A DNA stretch of 64,000 nucleotides from Rhodococcus sp. 14-2483-1-2 (lineage in GTDB: Bacteria; Actinomycetota; Actinomycetes; Mycobacteriales; Mycobacteriaceae): assembly GCF_002259405.1 (NCBI RefSeq), contig NZ_NPFW01000002.1, forward strand, positions 1 to 64,000, in the 5' to 3' direction. The notes beneath the pieces are model-generated. The model ran no database searches and was not told the DNA's origin. It was given only the letters and a program-made list of their open reading frames with translations. Positions 25,501-32,987 of this stretch are shown piece after piece (the stretch's first letter is position 1; each line of letters opens with the position of its first letter). The position numbers were made by a program, and so were the translations under genes.

Positions 25501-27117
25501 GCTCGGCTGCGCGACGCATTGGGCGTCCCTCTTCCCATCGGAACTCCGGCTGCCTTCATCGAACCCGTCGACGACCCGCTGGTCGACCTGATCAGCAGGT
25601 ACGCCCGGACCCACGGACCGTTCACCCTCGACGACGCGGCAGCGCGCTTCGGGGTCGGTACCGCCGTGGTACGCGACGTTCTGCGCAGACTCGCCGTCGA
25701 CAAGCGCGTCGTCGAGGGCGAATTTCGCCCCGGTGCCACAGGCAGCGAATGGTGCGAGGCCGAGGTCCTCCGGCGTTTGCGGCGGCGGTCGCTCGCTGCG
25801 GCCCGGCAGGAAGTCGAACCCGTCTCCACCGCCACCCTCGGCCGCTTCCTGCCGGCGTGGCAGCACGTGGACAGCCGACGCCTGAGCGGAATCGACGGCG
25901 TCGCGACCGTCATCGAACAGCTTGCAGGCGTTCCTGTTCCGGCCTCGGCCTGGGAATCTCTCGTGCTCTCGTCGCGGGTGACGGATTACAGCCCGGCGAT
26001 GCTCGACGAGCTCACCTCCACCGGCGAGGTGTTGTGGGCGGGGCACGGCGCGATCTCGTCGAAGGACGGCTGGGTGAGCCTGCACATGGCCGATACCGCT
26101 CCGCTGACCCTCGTGGCTGCGGCCGAATCCGACCTGTCGGAGTTGCAGATTCGCATTCAGGACGCTGTCGCGGGCGGCGGCGCGTACTTCTTCCGCCAAC
26201 TCTCCGACACCGTCGGCAGTACCGACGACACCGCACTGCAGGCTGCTCTGTGGGAGCTGGTGTGGGCGGGCCGTCTGAGCAACGACACGTTCGCCCCGCT
26301 GCGCGCCCTGTTGAACTCCACGACCACCCGCTCGGCCCCGAGTCACCGAGCACCACGTCGCACACCGCGGTTGCGCTCGTACCGGCAGTTCGAACGCCCC
26401 GCTCTTCCGACTCGCACCGGTCCACCGACAGCGGGTGGACGGTGGTCGAGGTTGCCCGAGCTCGAGCCCGATCTGACCGTCCGCGCCCATGCGACCGCCG
26501 ACGTGCTGCTCGAGCGCTACGGGGTGGTCACCCGCGGTTCGGTGATGAACGAGGGCGTGCCCGGCGGATTCGCCACGATGTACAAGGTGCTCACCGGATT
26601 CGAGGATTCCGGTCGCTGCCGTCGCGGCTACTTCGTCGACTCACTCGGCGGAGCGCAGTTCTCCACCTCCGACGTGGTGGACCGGTTGCGCAGCTACGAC
26701 GAACCGAAGAAGAACGCCACCGCCGTCGTGCTCGCGTCCTGCGATCCGGCCAACCCCTACGGCGGAGCACTGCCCTGGCCGAAAGCCGGCAGCGGCGAGG
26801 CCGGTGTCGGGGAGAAGCCGGACGAGACGACGAAGCATCGGCCGGGTCGCAAGGCCGGTGCACTGGTCGTCCTCGTCCGGGGCGAATTGACGATGTTCGT
26901 CGAACGTGGCGGGAAGTCGGTGCTGACGTTCGGTGAGAACACCGAGGACATCGGCGCTGCAGCAACCGCATTGGCGGCCACCGTTCGACGCGGCGGTGTC
27001 GACAAGCTACTCGTCGAGCGGATCAACGGTCACGACATTCATGGCACCGACTTCGCCAAGACCTTGACCGAAGCAGGTTTCTCGGCCACCCCACGCGGCC
27101 TTCGCCTGCGTCGCTGA
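22540..27117 (+). CDS. lhr: ATP-dependent DNA helicase Lhr
   Basis: 1525 residues, the full-length Lhr type. The superfamily-2 core has Walker A A-P-T-G-S-G-K-T (56-63), DEVH box (Asp178-His181), S-A-T (motif III) and Q-R-V-G-R-A-G-H (motif VI), followed by the winged-helix/beta-barrel Lhr core and the long C-terminal Lhr-CTD. Lhr is a 3'-5' single-strand DNA translocase that unwinds RNA:DNA and DNA duplexes and is induced by DNA damage in mycobacteria. nei follows 44 bp downstream, the same order as Rv3296-Rv3297, which points to a shared repair role. Confidence 0.95.
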   Translation: MARHSTGTETASELSVMEKLSRPTREWFTGAFPAPTSAQLGAWSSISSGSHTLVVAPTGSGKTLSAFLWALDELAQLGADSTRKTKVLYISPLKALAVDVERNLRAPLVGITQTAKRLGLNPPEISVGVRSGDTSAADRRNMIKTPPDILITTPESLFLMLTSAARDILAEVDTVIVDEVHAVAGTKRGAHLAVSLERLDAMLDKPAQRIGLSATVRPHEEVGRFLAGAAPIEIVAPPAPKTFDLTVQVPVEDMTELGVTDPNADTSAAPPAQGSIWPHVEEKMVDLILEHKSCIVFANSRRLAERLTARLNEVYAERIGDGVETQHKPPSQVGTPNDVNHGADPLLARAHHGSVSKDQRALIEDDLKTGRLRCVVATSSLELGIDMGAVDLVVQVEAPPSVASGLQRVGRAGHQVGEISKGVLFPKHRTDLIHCAVTVERMTSGKIEALFVPANPLDVLAQQTVAACALEPIDAEDWFDSVRRTGSFATLPRSAYESTLDLLSGRYPSDEFAELRPRLVWDRDANTLTGRPGSQRLAVTSGGTIPDRGLFTVYMVGEKQSRVGELDEEMVYESRVGDVFALGATSWRIEEITHDRVLVSPAYGQPGRLPFWHGDGLGRPAELGQALGEFLRSTTDRSHLAERLSSDGLDANAVNNLIALLDEQLEATGQLPTDKTMIVERFRDELGDWRLVLHSTYGQQVHAPWALAVGARLIERYGIDAAPTASDDGIIVRLPDTDDQPPGAELFVFERDEIADIVTEQVGGSALFASRFRECAARALLLPRRNPGKRAPLWQQRQRSAQLLDVARKYPTFPILLETVRECLQDVYDLPALEDILARIGRRQIRIVDVETPSPSPFANSLLFNYVGAFMYEGDSPLAERRAAALSLDSALLAELLGRVELRELLDDSVITTTELELQRLPEDRHAKDIEGVADLLRLLGPLTVEEVGLRTDGDEYPQWLAELADAKRAMEVSFAGKNWWTAIEDAARLRDALGVPLPIGTPAAFIEPVDDPLVDLISRYARTHGPFTLDDAAARFGVGTAVVRDVLRRLAVDKRVVEGEFRPGATGSEWCEAEVLRRLRRRSLAAARQEVEPVSTATLGRFLPAWQHVDSRRLSGIDGVATVIEQLAGVPVPASAWESLVLSSRVTDYSPAMLDELTSTGEVLWAGHGAISSKDGWVSLHMADTAPLTLVAAAESDLSELQIRIQDAVAGGGAYFFRQLSDTVGSTDDTALQAALWELVWAGRLSNDTFAPLRALLNSTTTRSAPSHRAPRRTPRLRSYRQFERPALPTRTGPPTAGGRWSRLPELEPDLTVRAHATADVLLERYGVVTRGSVMNEGVPGGFATMYKVLTGFEDSGRCRRGYFVDSLGGAQFSTSDVVDRLRSYDEPKKNATAVVLASCDPANPYGGALPWPKAGSGEAGVGEKPDETTKHRPGRKAGALVVLVRGELTMFVERGGKSVLTFGENTEDIGAAATALAATVRRGGVDKLLVERINGHDIHGTDFAKTLTEAGFSATPRGLRLRR

Positions 27118-27161
27118 ATTACCCACGACCTGCGAGACCACCAGAGAGGACACCGACATCG

Positions 27162-27935
27162 ATGCCCGAGGGCGATACCGTCTGGCGCGCCGCCAACACC
27201 CTGCGCGCAGCACTCGAGGGCAGGCAGCTCACCACCTGCGACATTCGCGTACCCCGTTACGCCACAGTCGACTTCACCGGAGAGACCGTCGATTCCGTCG
27301 CCTCACGCGGTAAGCATCTGCTGATTCGAGTCGGCGGCCACGTCATTCATTCGCATCTGAAGATGGAGGGCACCTGGCACGTCTATGCACCCGGTGCGAG
27401 GTGGCGTCGCCCGGCCTTCCAGGCGCGGATCATCTTGAACACCGCGAACGCGCAGGCGATCGGTTTCGAGCTCGGAGTCCTCGACATCGTCGAGGACGAG
27501 GACGAGGTCGTCGGCTATCTCGGACCGGATCTGCTGGGTCCCGACTGGGACCCGAAAGCCGCCCTGACCAATCTGGAGTCGGATCCGGCTCGTCCCGTCG
27601 GACTCGCTCTACTCGATCAGCGCAACATCGCCGGGCTCGGCAACGTCTATCGAAACGAGATCTGCTTTCTCCGTGGCATCGACCCGCGCACGCCGGTCGC
27701 CGAAGCCGGTGACCTGAAGAAGACGATCGACCTGTCCTATCGATTGATCATGGCCAACAAGGATCGCAACCAACGCGTCACTACCGGGGATCGGCGCCCG
27801 GGCCGACACTTCTGGGTGTACGGGCGCGAGAACAAGCCGTGCCGACGGTGCGGAACAACCATCGAATTCGGGCTCATCGGTGACAACCCACTCGAGGAAC
27901 GGCAGATCTACCACTGCCCGCACTGTCAGAACTGA
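27162..27935 (+). CDS. nei: endonuclease VIII-type DNA glycosylase
   Basis: 257 residues. The catalytic N-terminus is exposed after Met removal (Pro2-Glu3 in M-P-E-G-D-T-V-W). The helix-two-turn-helix includes the L-D-Q-R-N-I-A-G-L-G-N-V-Y-R-N-E motif, and the C-terminus is a four-cysteine zinc finger (C-x-x-C-G-T-T ... Y-H-C-P-H-C). It excises oxidised pyrimidines and cleaves the abasic site. Shine-Dalgarno-like GAGAGGAC precedes the ATG. Immediate linkage to lhr matches mycobacteria. Confidence 0.94.
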   Translation: MPEGDTVWRAANTLRAALEGRQLTTCDIRVPRYATVDFTGETVDSVASRGKHLLIRVGGHVIHSHLKMEGTWHVYAPGARWRRPAFQARIILNTANAQAIGFELGVLDIVEDEDEVVGYLGPDLLGPDWDPKAALTNLESDPARPVGLALLDQRNIAGLGNVYRNEICFLRGIDPRTPVAEAGDLKKTIDLSYRLIMANKDRNQRVTTGDRRPGRHFWVYGRENKPCRRCGTTIEFGLIGDNPLEERQIYHCPHCQN

Positions 27936-28043
27936 GATCTGGCGAGATCGTCCGGTCCATGGTGTCCTTTTCGACGAACCCTGTTCGTCCTTCGTGTGTA
28001 GGTCGACGAACGGCGCCGACCACGACGATTCGAAGGAGCCTTC

Positions 28044-28394
28044 ATGACCACGTACGCAGCCATCGTCTACACCCACGACGCCGACTGGACCTCGCCCGAA
28101 GTTGCGGACGAGATGGCCGAATACGGTGCATTCAGTGCCGCGGCAGGATCCGCGATCACCGGCGGAGCGGTCCTCCACCCCACCTCGACCGCCACCACGG
28201 TGCGCGTGTCGGGAGGGAAGGGAGGTGACGTCCTGACAACGGACGGTCCCTTCGCCGAGGCCACAGAGGTGCTTGCGGGGTTCTTCCTCCTCGAGGCGCA
28301 GGACCTCGACGCCGCGATCGCACTGGCCGCACAGATCCCAGCGGCGTGGAACGGAGCAATCGAAGTCCGGCCGGTCATTCCGATGACTCGATGA
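28044..28394 (+). CDS. YCII-related (DGPF) protein
   Basis: 116 residues. The diagnostic D-G-P-F-A-E-A (around residues 68-74) followed by a leucine-glycine-phenylalanine stretch places it in the DGPF/YCII family, a ferredoxin-like fold with a conserved His/Asp pair. Such genes are regularly encoded right beside ECF42 sigma factors, as here, where the stop overlaps the sigma-factor ATG (ATGA). The biochemical role is uncertain; the genetic link implies it is made with, or modulates, the sigma factor. GAAGGAG precedes the ATG. Confidence 0.9.
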   Translation: MTTYAAIVYTHDADWTSPEVADEMAEYGAFSAAAGSAITGGAVLHPTSTATTVRVSGGKGGDVLTTDGPFAEATEVLAGFFLLEAQDLDAAIALAAQIPAAWNGAIEVRPVIPMTR

Positions 28395-29647
28395 ATACGC
28401 CGGCCGAGCACCTGTCGGCCGTGGTCCGTGACGAGGGTCGCCGGGTCCTGGCGACCCTCGTTCGCACTACCGGCAGTTTTGCCGTCGCCGAGGACGCAGT
28501 CTCCGAGGCTGTGGTGACCGCACTTGCTCACTGGCCCAGATCGGGTGTGCCCGACAATCCGCGTGCCTGGCTCACGACCGTGGCTCGCAACAAGGCGCTC
28601 GACATCATCAGACGAGAGGCCGGGCGCTCCGCGAAGGAACGAGAGGCGGCCGATCTCGCCCTGCTGAATCGGAATTGGACCGAGGGTGATGAGTCCGCGA
28701 TCGCCGACGATCTGTTGCGGTTGGTCTTCACCTGCTGCCACCCGGCGCTCTCCGTCGAGGCGCAGGTGGCGCTGAGTCTGCGCACCCTCTGCGGGCTGGC
28801 CATTGCCGATGTTGCTCATCTGATGCTCGTGCCGGAGGCAACCATGGCCAAACGGCTCACACGCGCGAAGAAGAAGATCGCCGCAGCCAACATTGCGTAC
28901 CGAGTACCGGAGTCGGCGGAGCTACCGCAACGACTCGACGCGGTGGCCACCACGGTGTATCTGATGTTCACCGCCGGCCATCACGGCGGCGACACGCTGG
29001 TGCGTCCTCGACTGTGTGACGAGGCAATTCGGTTGGCCCGCTTGCTGATCGACCTCATGCCGGACGAGCCGTCACTTCAGGGGCTACTGGCCCTCATGCT
29101 GTTCACCGACTCGCGCCGGGCGACCAGGACCGACCAATCGGGCGGCCTGGTCAGGCTGGAGGATCAGGACAGATCTCGATGGGATCGAGAGGCGATCGAG
29201 GAGGGTGCTCGATCGATGAACAGTGCACTGCGTCGCAGCGACTCTCGGCACAGTCGGTACACCATCCAGGCCGCCATCGCAGCATGTCACGCCGGCGCAG
29301 CGACGTACGCCGACACCGATTGGTCGCGGATCGTCATGTTGTACGACGCGCTCGTGGTTGTGGAGAACACACCGATCGTGGCACTCAACCGTGGTGTCGC
29401 CGTGGGAGAAAGCCAGGGGCCTGCCGCCGGGCTCGATGCACTCGACGCGATCGATTCTCTCAGCGGCCACTACCTGTGGCATGCCTGTCGAGCTGTGATG
29501 CTCGATCGCCTGGACCGCGCGGAGGAGGCCAGAAGTGCACGAACGACTGCGCTCGCTCTCGCCCCGTCGCCGGCCGAGAGGGCGTTCCTCCGATCGCAAC
29601 TCGCGTCGTCTTCCCACCCTGCTCGGCGACGACACGAAGAACTCTGA
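28391..29647 (+). CDS. ECF42-type RNA polymerase sigma factor
   Basis: 418 residues, much longer than the ~190 of simple ECF factors. Sigma-2 (N-P-R-A-W-L-T-T-V-A-R-N-K-A-L-D) and sigma-4 (V-A-H-L-M-L-V-P-E-A-T-M-A-K-R-L) regions occupy the first ~180 residues. A long DUF6596/TPR-like C-terminal domain follows. No anti-sigma factor gene is nearby; in ECF42 the extension itself is thought to control activity. It is translationally coupled to the YCII gene. The promoter regulon cannot be read from this window. Confidence 0.9.
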   Translation: MNTPAEHLSAVVRDEGRRVLATLVRTTGSFAVAEDAVSEAVVTALAHWPRSGVPDNPRAWLTTVARNKALDIIRREAGRSAKEREAADLALLNRNWTEGDESAIADDLLRLVFTCCHPALSVEAQVALSLRTLCGLAIADVAHLMLVPEATMAKRLTRAKKKIAAANIAYRVPESAELPQRLDAVATTVYLMFTAGHHGGDTLVRPRLCDEAIRLARLLIDLMPDEPSLQGLLALMLFTDSRRATRTDQSGGLVRLEDQDRSRWDREAIEEGARSMNSALRRSDSRHSRYTIQAAIAACHAGAATYADTDWSRIVMLYDALVVVENTPIVALNRGVAVGESQGPAAGLDALDAIDSLSGHYLWHACRAVMLDRLDRAEEARSARTTALALAPSPAERAFLRSQLASSSHPARRRHEEL

Positions 29648-29697
29648 AAGCTCCCTGTCAGGTGCGACCAAGGCTGTTCACAGCTTCGCCGATCACC

Positions 29698-29799
29698 ATG
29701 GATCGCATGCTGACACTTGCGATGTTCACCCTGCTGATCATGGCCGTTTCCGGCGCGATGGCGGCGCGCGCACCCCGGACGCTGGTCCGATTGCGCTAG
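29698..29799 (+). CDS. possible 33-residue membrane peptide
   Basis: Thirty-three codons, M-D-R-M-L-T-L-A-M-F-T-L-L-I ... ending A-P-R-T-L-V-R-L-R. It is one hydrophobic helix with a basic end, the shape of a small membrane protein. It follows the sigma factor by 50 bp and its stop overlaps the glpD stop by 4 bp on the other strand. There is no strong ribosome site. I give it low weight without conservation data. Confidence 0.3.
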   Translation: MDRMLTLAMFTLLIMAVSGAMAARAPRTLVRLR

Positions 29800-31526
29800 A
29801 TCGTGCGAACGGGTTCGAGTATTTCCTGGCGAGCCTCGGGAGCGACGACTCGTAGGGCGTCCGCCGATGCGTCGTCGGGCTGACGCTGCGACTCGATCTC
29901 GGCCTCCACTCGGGCGCGGTACGTCTCGACCTCACGGTCGACCGTGGCCTCGTCCCAACCCAGGACCGGTGCGATCAACGCCGCAACCTGACCCGCGCAG
30001 TTCATTCCGCGATGCGAGTACTCGATCGAGATTCGGGTGCGACGCGAGAGCACGTCCTCCAGATGCAGTGCGCCTTCCGCTGCCGCGGCGTACACCACCT
30101 CCACCTGAAGGTATGCCGGCGCATCGGTGAGTGGTTGCAGCAGTTCGGGTTTGCCGTCCGCCATCGCCAACACCTCGTCGATCAGCGAGCCGTATCGGTC
30201 CAGCAGGTGCGTCACCCGATGTGGATGCAAGTTGTACATTTCGCCCAGATGCGGTGCCTGATTGACCAGGGCGAAGTAACCGTCGGCACCGACGAGAGGC
30301 ACCTTCTCGGTGATCGAGGACGCCACTCGCACCGGGATGTCCTCGGCCGCCAGATCGACTGCGTCCTCGGCCATCACGCGGTAGGTCGTGTACTTGCCGC
30401 CCGCGATCGCAACGAGTCCGGGTGCAACCCGGGCAACCGCGTGTTCCCGGGACAGCTTGGAGGTTTCGTCGCTCTCGCCGGCGAGAAGAGGCCGCAAGCC
30501 CGCGTAGACACCGTCGATGTCCTCGTGGGTGAGTGGCGTGACGAGCACCGAGTTGACCTCGCCCAGGATGTAGTCGATGTCGGCTTTGGTGGCGGCCGGG
30601 TGTGCCAGATCGAGGTTCCAGTCGGTGTCGGTGGTACCGATGATCCAGTGCGCACCCCACGGAATGATGAACAGCACCGACTTCTCGGTGCGCAGAATGA
30701 TCGCGGCCTCGCTGACGATTCGATCGCGCGGCACCACGATGTGCACGCCCTTCGAGGCGCGTACCCGGAACCGTCCGCGCATGTTGGACAGCGACTGGAT
30801 CTCGTCGGTCCAGACGCCGGTGGCATTGATCACCACGTGTGCACGCACCTCGGTGGTGGCACCGGTCTCCGAATCACGCACGCGCACACCGGATACCCGG
30901 TCGGCCTCACGCAGGAAACCGACGACCTGCGTGGAGGTTCGCACCACTGCGCCGTAATGAGCGGCCGTCCTGGCGACGGTCATGGTGTGCCGGGCGTCGT
31001 CCACGACCGTGTCGTAGTACCGAATCCCGCCGATCAACGACTTGCGTTTGATACCGGGCGACATACGCAGCGCACCGGATCGAGTCAGGTGCTTCTGCTG
31101 CGGCACCGATTTGGCCCCACCCATACGGTCGTACAGAAAGATACCCGCGGCGATGTACGGACGCTCCCACAACCGATGTGTGAGCGGGAAGAGGAACTTC
31201 AGCGGCTTGACCAAGTGCGGTGCGAGCGTCGACAGGGAGAGTTCGCGTTCGTGCAGGGCCTCACGCACCAGCCCGAACTCGAGCTGCTCGAGGTATCGAA
31301 GCCCGCCGTGGAACATCTTGGACGAGCGAGACGACGTTCCCGACGCGTAATCTCGCGCCTCGACCAGGGCCACCTTCAGTCCCCGCGTCGCCGCGTCGAG
31401 TGCGGCTCCGGAGCCGACGACGCCACCGCCGATCACCACCACGTCGAACTGCTCGGTTCCGAGCTGGTCCCACGCCTCCACCCGCTGGTCGGGTCCGAGG
31501 AACTTCGTATTCGATCGGTTGCTCAT
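29796..31526 (-). CDS. glpD: FAD-dependent glycerol-3-phosphate dehydrogenase
   Basis: 576 residues. The FAD Rossmann motif is V-V-V-I-G-G-G-V-V-G-S-G (residues ~30-41), then S-S-R-S-S-K-M-F-H-G-G-L-R-Y-L, the GlpD signature, and I-I-P-W-G-A-H-W-I-I-G-T-T-D-T-D-W. It oxidises sn-glycerol-3-phosphate to dihydroxyacetone phosphate and passes electrons to the respiratory quinone pool at the membrane. It stands in the place of mycobacterial glpD2, next to lpdA, though an aminotransferase gene has been inserted between them. Confidence 0.93.
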   Translation of the reverse strand: MSNRSNTKFLGPDQRVEAWDQLGTEQFDVVVIGGGVVGSGAALDAATRGLKVALVEARDYASGTSSRSSKMFHGGLRYLEQLEFGLVREALHERELSLSTLAPHLVKPLKFLFPLTHRLWERPYIAAGIFLYDRMGGAKSVPQQKHLTRSGALRMSPGIKRKSLIGGIRYYDTVVDDARHTMTVARTAAHYGAVVRTSTQVVGFLREADRVSGVRVRDSETGATTEVRAHVVINATGVWTDEIQSLSNMRGRFRVRASKGVHIVVPRDRIVSEAAIILRTEKSVLFIIPWGAHWIIGTTDTDWNLDLAHPAATKADIDYILGEVNSVLVTPLTHEDIDGVYAGLRPLLAGESDETSKLSREHAVARVAPGLVAIAGGKYTTYRVMAEDAVDLAAEDIPVRVASSITEKVPLVGADGYFALVNQAPHLGEMYNLHPHRVTHLLDRYGSLIDEVLAMADGKPELLQPLTDAPAYLQVEVVYAAAAEGALHLEDVLSRRTRISIEYSHRGMNCAGQVAALIAPVLGWDEATVDREVETYRARVEAEIESQRQPDDASADALRVVAPEARQEILEPVRTI

Positions 31527-31629
31527 CTCGAACGCTCCCTCTCCATCGAAAATCCCCGCATTGCTTGCACGTCAGGCTACCGCCCCAGGTCCTTCGAGCG
31601 CAGAACCTGCCGTGGTGGGGGCACTCGGG

Positions 31630-32847
31630 TCAGGTCGCTCGGGTCGACGCCGAGTGCGCGCTACCCAATCGCCGCACTGCTTCTGCCAGCACGGTCGGTG
31701 TCGATCCGGCGAAACTCAACCGGAGCGAGTGCCGGTACTGCGCACCCGTAGCGAACGCCGTGCCCGGCACGAAGGCAACTCCGTGATCGAGAGCCGCGTC
31801 GAGCAACTCGCCGGTGTCGGTTCCGTCCAGGAAGGTGGCCCAGGCGAACATCCCACCCGCAGGGCGCGAGACGCTGAGGCGATCACCGAACTCGGCGACG
31901 AGAGCAGAAGTCAATGCCGTTGCACGGCAGGCGTACTCGCGCCGCAGAACGTCCAGATGCGCATCGAGCCACGGAGTGTCGGCGAGCATCTCCGCTGCCA
32001 TCGACTGCGTCATCGAGGATCCACACAGATCTGCGCCCTGCTTGAGCAGCTCCACCGCCCCACAGACGCTGGGCGGGGCGACGAACCAGCCGACACGAAG
32101 CGTCGGAGCCAGGATCTTCGACGCGCTCGAGAGTCGAATGACGCGGTCGCTGTGACACGCGATCGGCGGCGGAGCGCCGATTCCGAATTCCGTTGTGTCG
32201 AAATATATCTCACCGTACGGGTCGTCCTCGATCACCCAGAATCCGTAGCGATCCGCGAGCGCCGCGAGGTGGCGTCGACGCTGCTCGCTCATCGTGACTC
32301 CGCGAGGATTGTGAAAGTTGGCGACGGTATGGACCACCACGGGACGCAGCCCCGCCGTCAGTCTGCGTTCGAGTTCGTCGGTATCCATTCCAGTATCGGT
32401 GATGGGGATGGACTCGATGCTCGCCTCGGCGATCGAGAAGACCTGCAGCGCACCGGTATACGCGGGTTCGTCGACCACGACGACAGCACCCGGGTCGATC
32501 AGGGCCTGCGCGAGCAACGTCAGGGCCTGTTGCGAACCGTGTGTCACGATGACGGACTCGACCGGAACTGGCGCTCCCCCGCGCACGAGCGATTCCCTGG
32601 CCGCAATGACGCCACGCAGACTGCGGTGGCCGGATGTCTCGCAGTACTGCACTGCGTCGGGGCGGCGAAGCACAGCCTCCGCTGCTGCGGCGATGCGGTC
32701 GACCGGAATCAGATCGGTGGCGGGTAGACCACCGGCGAGGCCGATCACATCGTCGCGTGCAGTGAGAGCGAGAAGATCACGGATGGCCGAGCTGGTGAGT
32801 GAATCGGTACGCCTGGCCAGGCCGGCGGAACGGTACGTAGTGGACAT
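31630..32847 (-). CDS. PLP-dependent aminotransferase (class I/II, MocR-domain-like)
   Basis: 405 residues. It is a stand-alone aminotransferase without the winged helix of MocR regulators. Features include G-L-A-G-G-L-P at the N-terminus, N-F-H-N-P-R-G (substrate carboxylate region), E-D-D-P-Y-G-E-I-Y and the Schiff-base lysine in S-S-A-S-K-I-L-A-P. Nearest types are 2-aminoadipate and valine-pyruvate transaminases; the substrate is not decided by motifs. It lies between lpdA and glpD, where mycobacteria have no gene. A strong hairpin separates it from lpdA. Confidence 0.82.
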   Translation of the reverse strand: MSTTYRSAGLARRTDSLTSSAIRDLLALTARDDVIGLAGGLPATDLIPVDRIAAAAEAVLRRPDAVQYCETSGHRSLRGVIAARESLVRGGAPVPVESVIVTHGSQQALTLLAQALIDPGAVVVVDEPAYTGALQVFSIAEASIESIPITDTGMDTDELERRLTAGLRPVVVHTVANFHNPRGVTMSEQRRRHLAALADRYGFWVIEDDPYGEIYFDTTEFGIGAPPPIACHSDRVIRLSSASKILAPTLRVGWFVAPPSVCGAVELLKQGADLCGSSMTQSMAAEMLADTPWLDAHLDVLRREYACRATALTSALVAEFGDRLSVSRPAGGMFAWATFLDGTDTGELLDAALDHGVAFVPGTAFATGAQYRHSLRLSFAGSTPTVLAEAVRRLGSAHSASTRAT

Positions 32848-32905
32848 GAGAGGAACTCCGGGGCAGCAGGAATGGGAGAACGGCCCGCGGATCCGCTGAG
32901 TCGAA

Positions 32906-32935
32906 GAAGGAGCGGACGGGTGTGTCCGCTCCTTC
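32906..32935 (-). terminator. hairpin terminator after lpdA
   Basis: Perfect 12-bp arms GAAGGAGCGGAC and GTCCGCTCCTTC with a 6-nt loop. It lies 52 bp after the lpdA stop and 59 bp before the aminotransferase start, both on the minus strand, so it should uncouple the two genes. The T-run is weak. Confidence 0.72.
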
Positions 32936-32987
32936 CGACTGTCTCACGTGCTACCGAAATATGAAACGCAGTTCTCACATTATGAGA

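Noticed and set aside
27935..27951. Small hairpin after nei
   Set aside because: Only a 5-bp stem (GATCT/AGATC); too weak to call a terminator.
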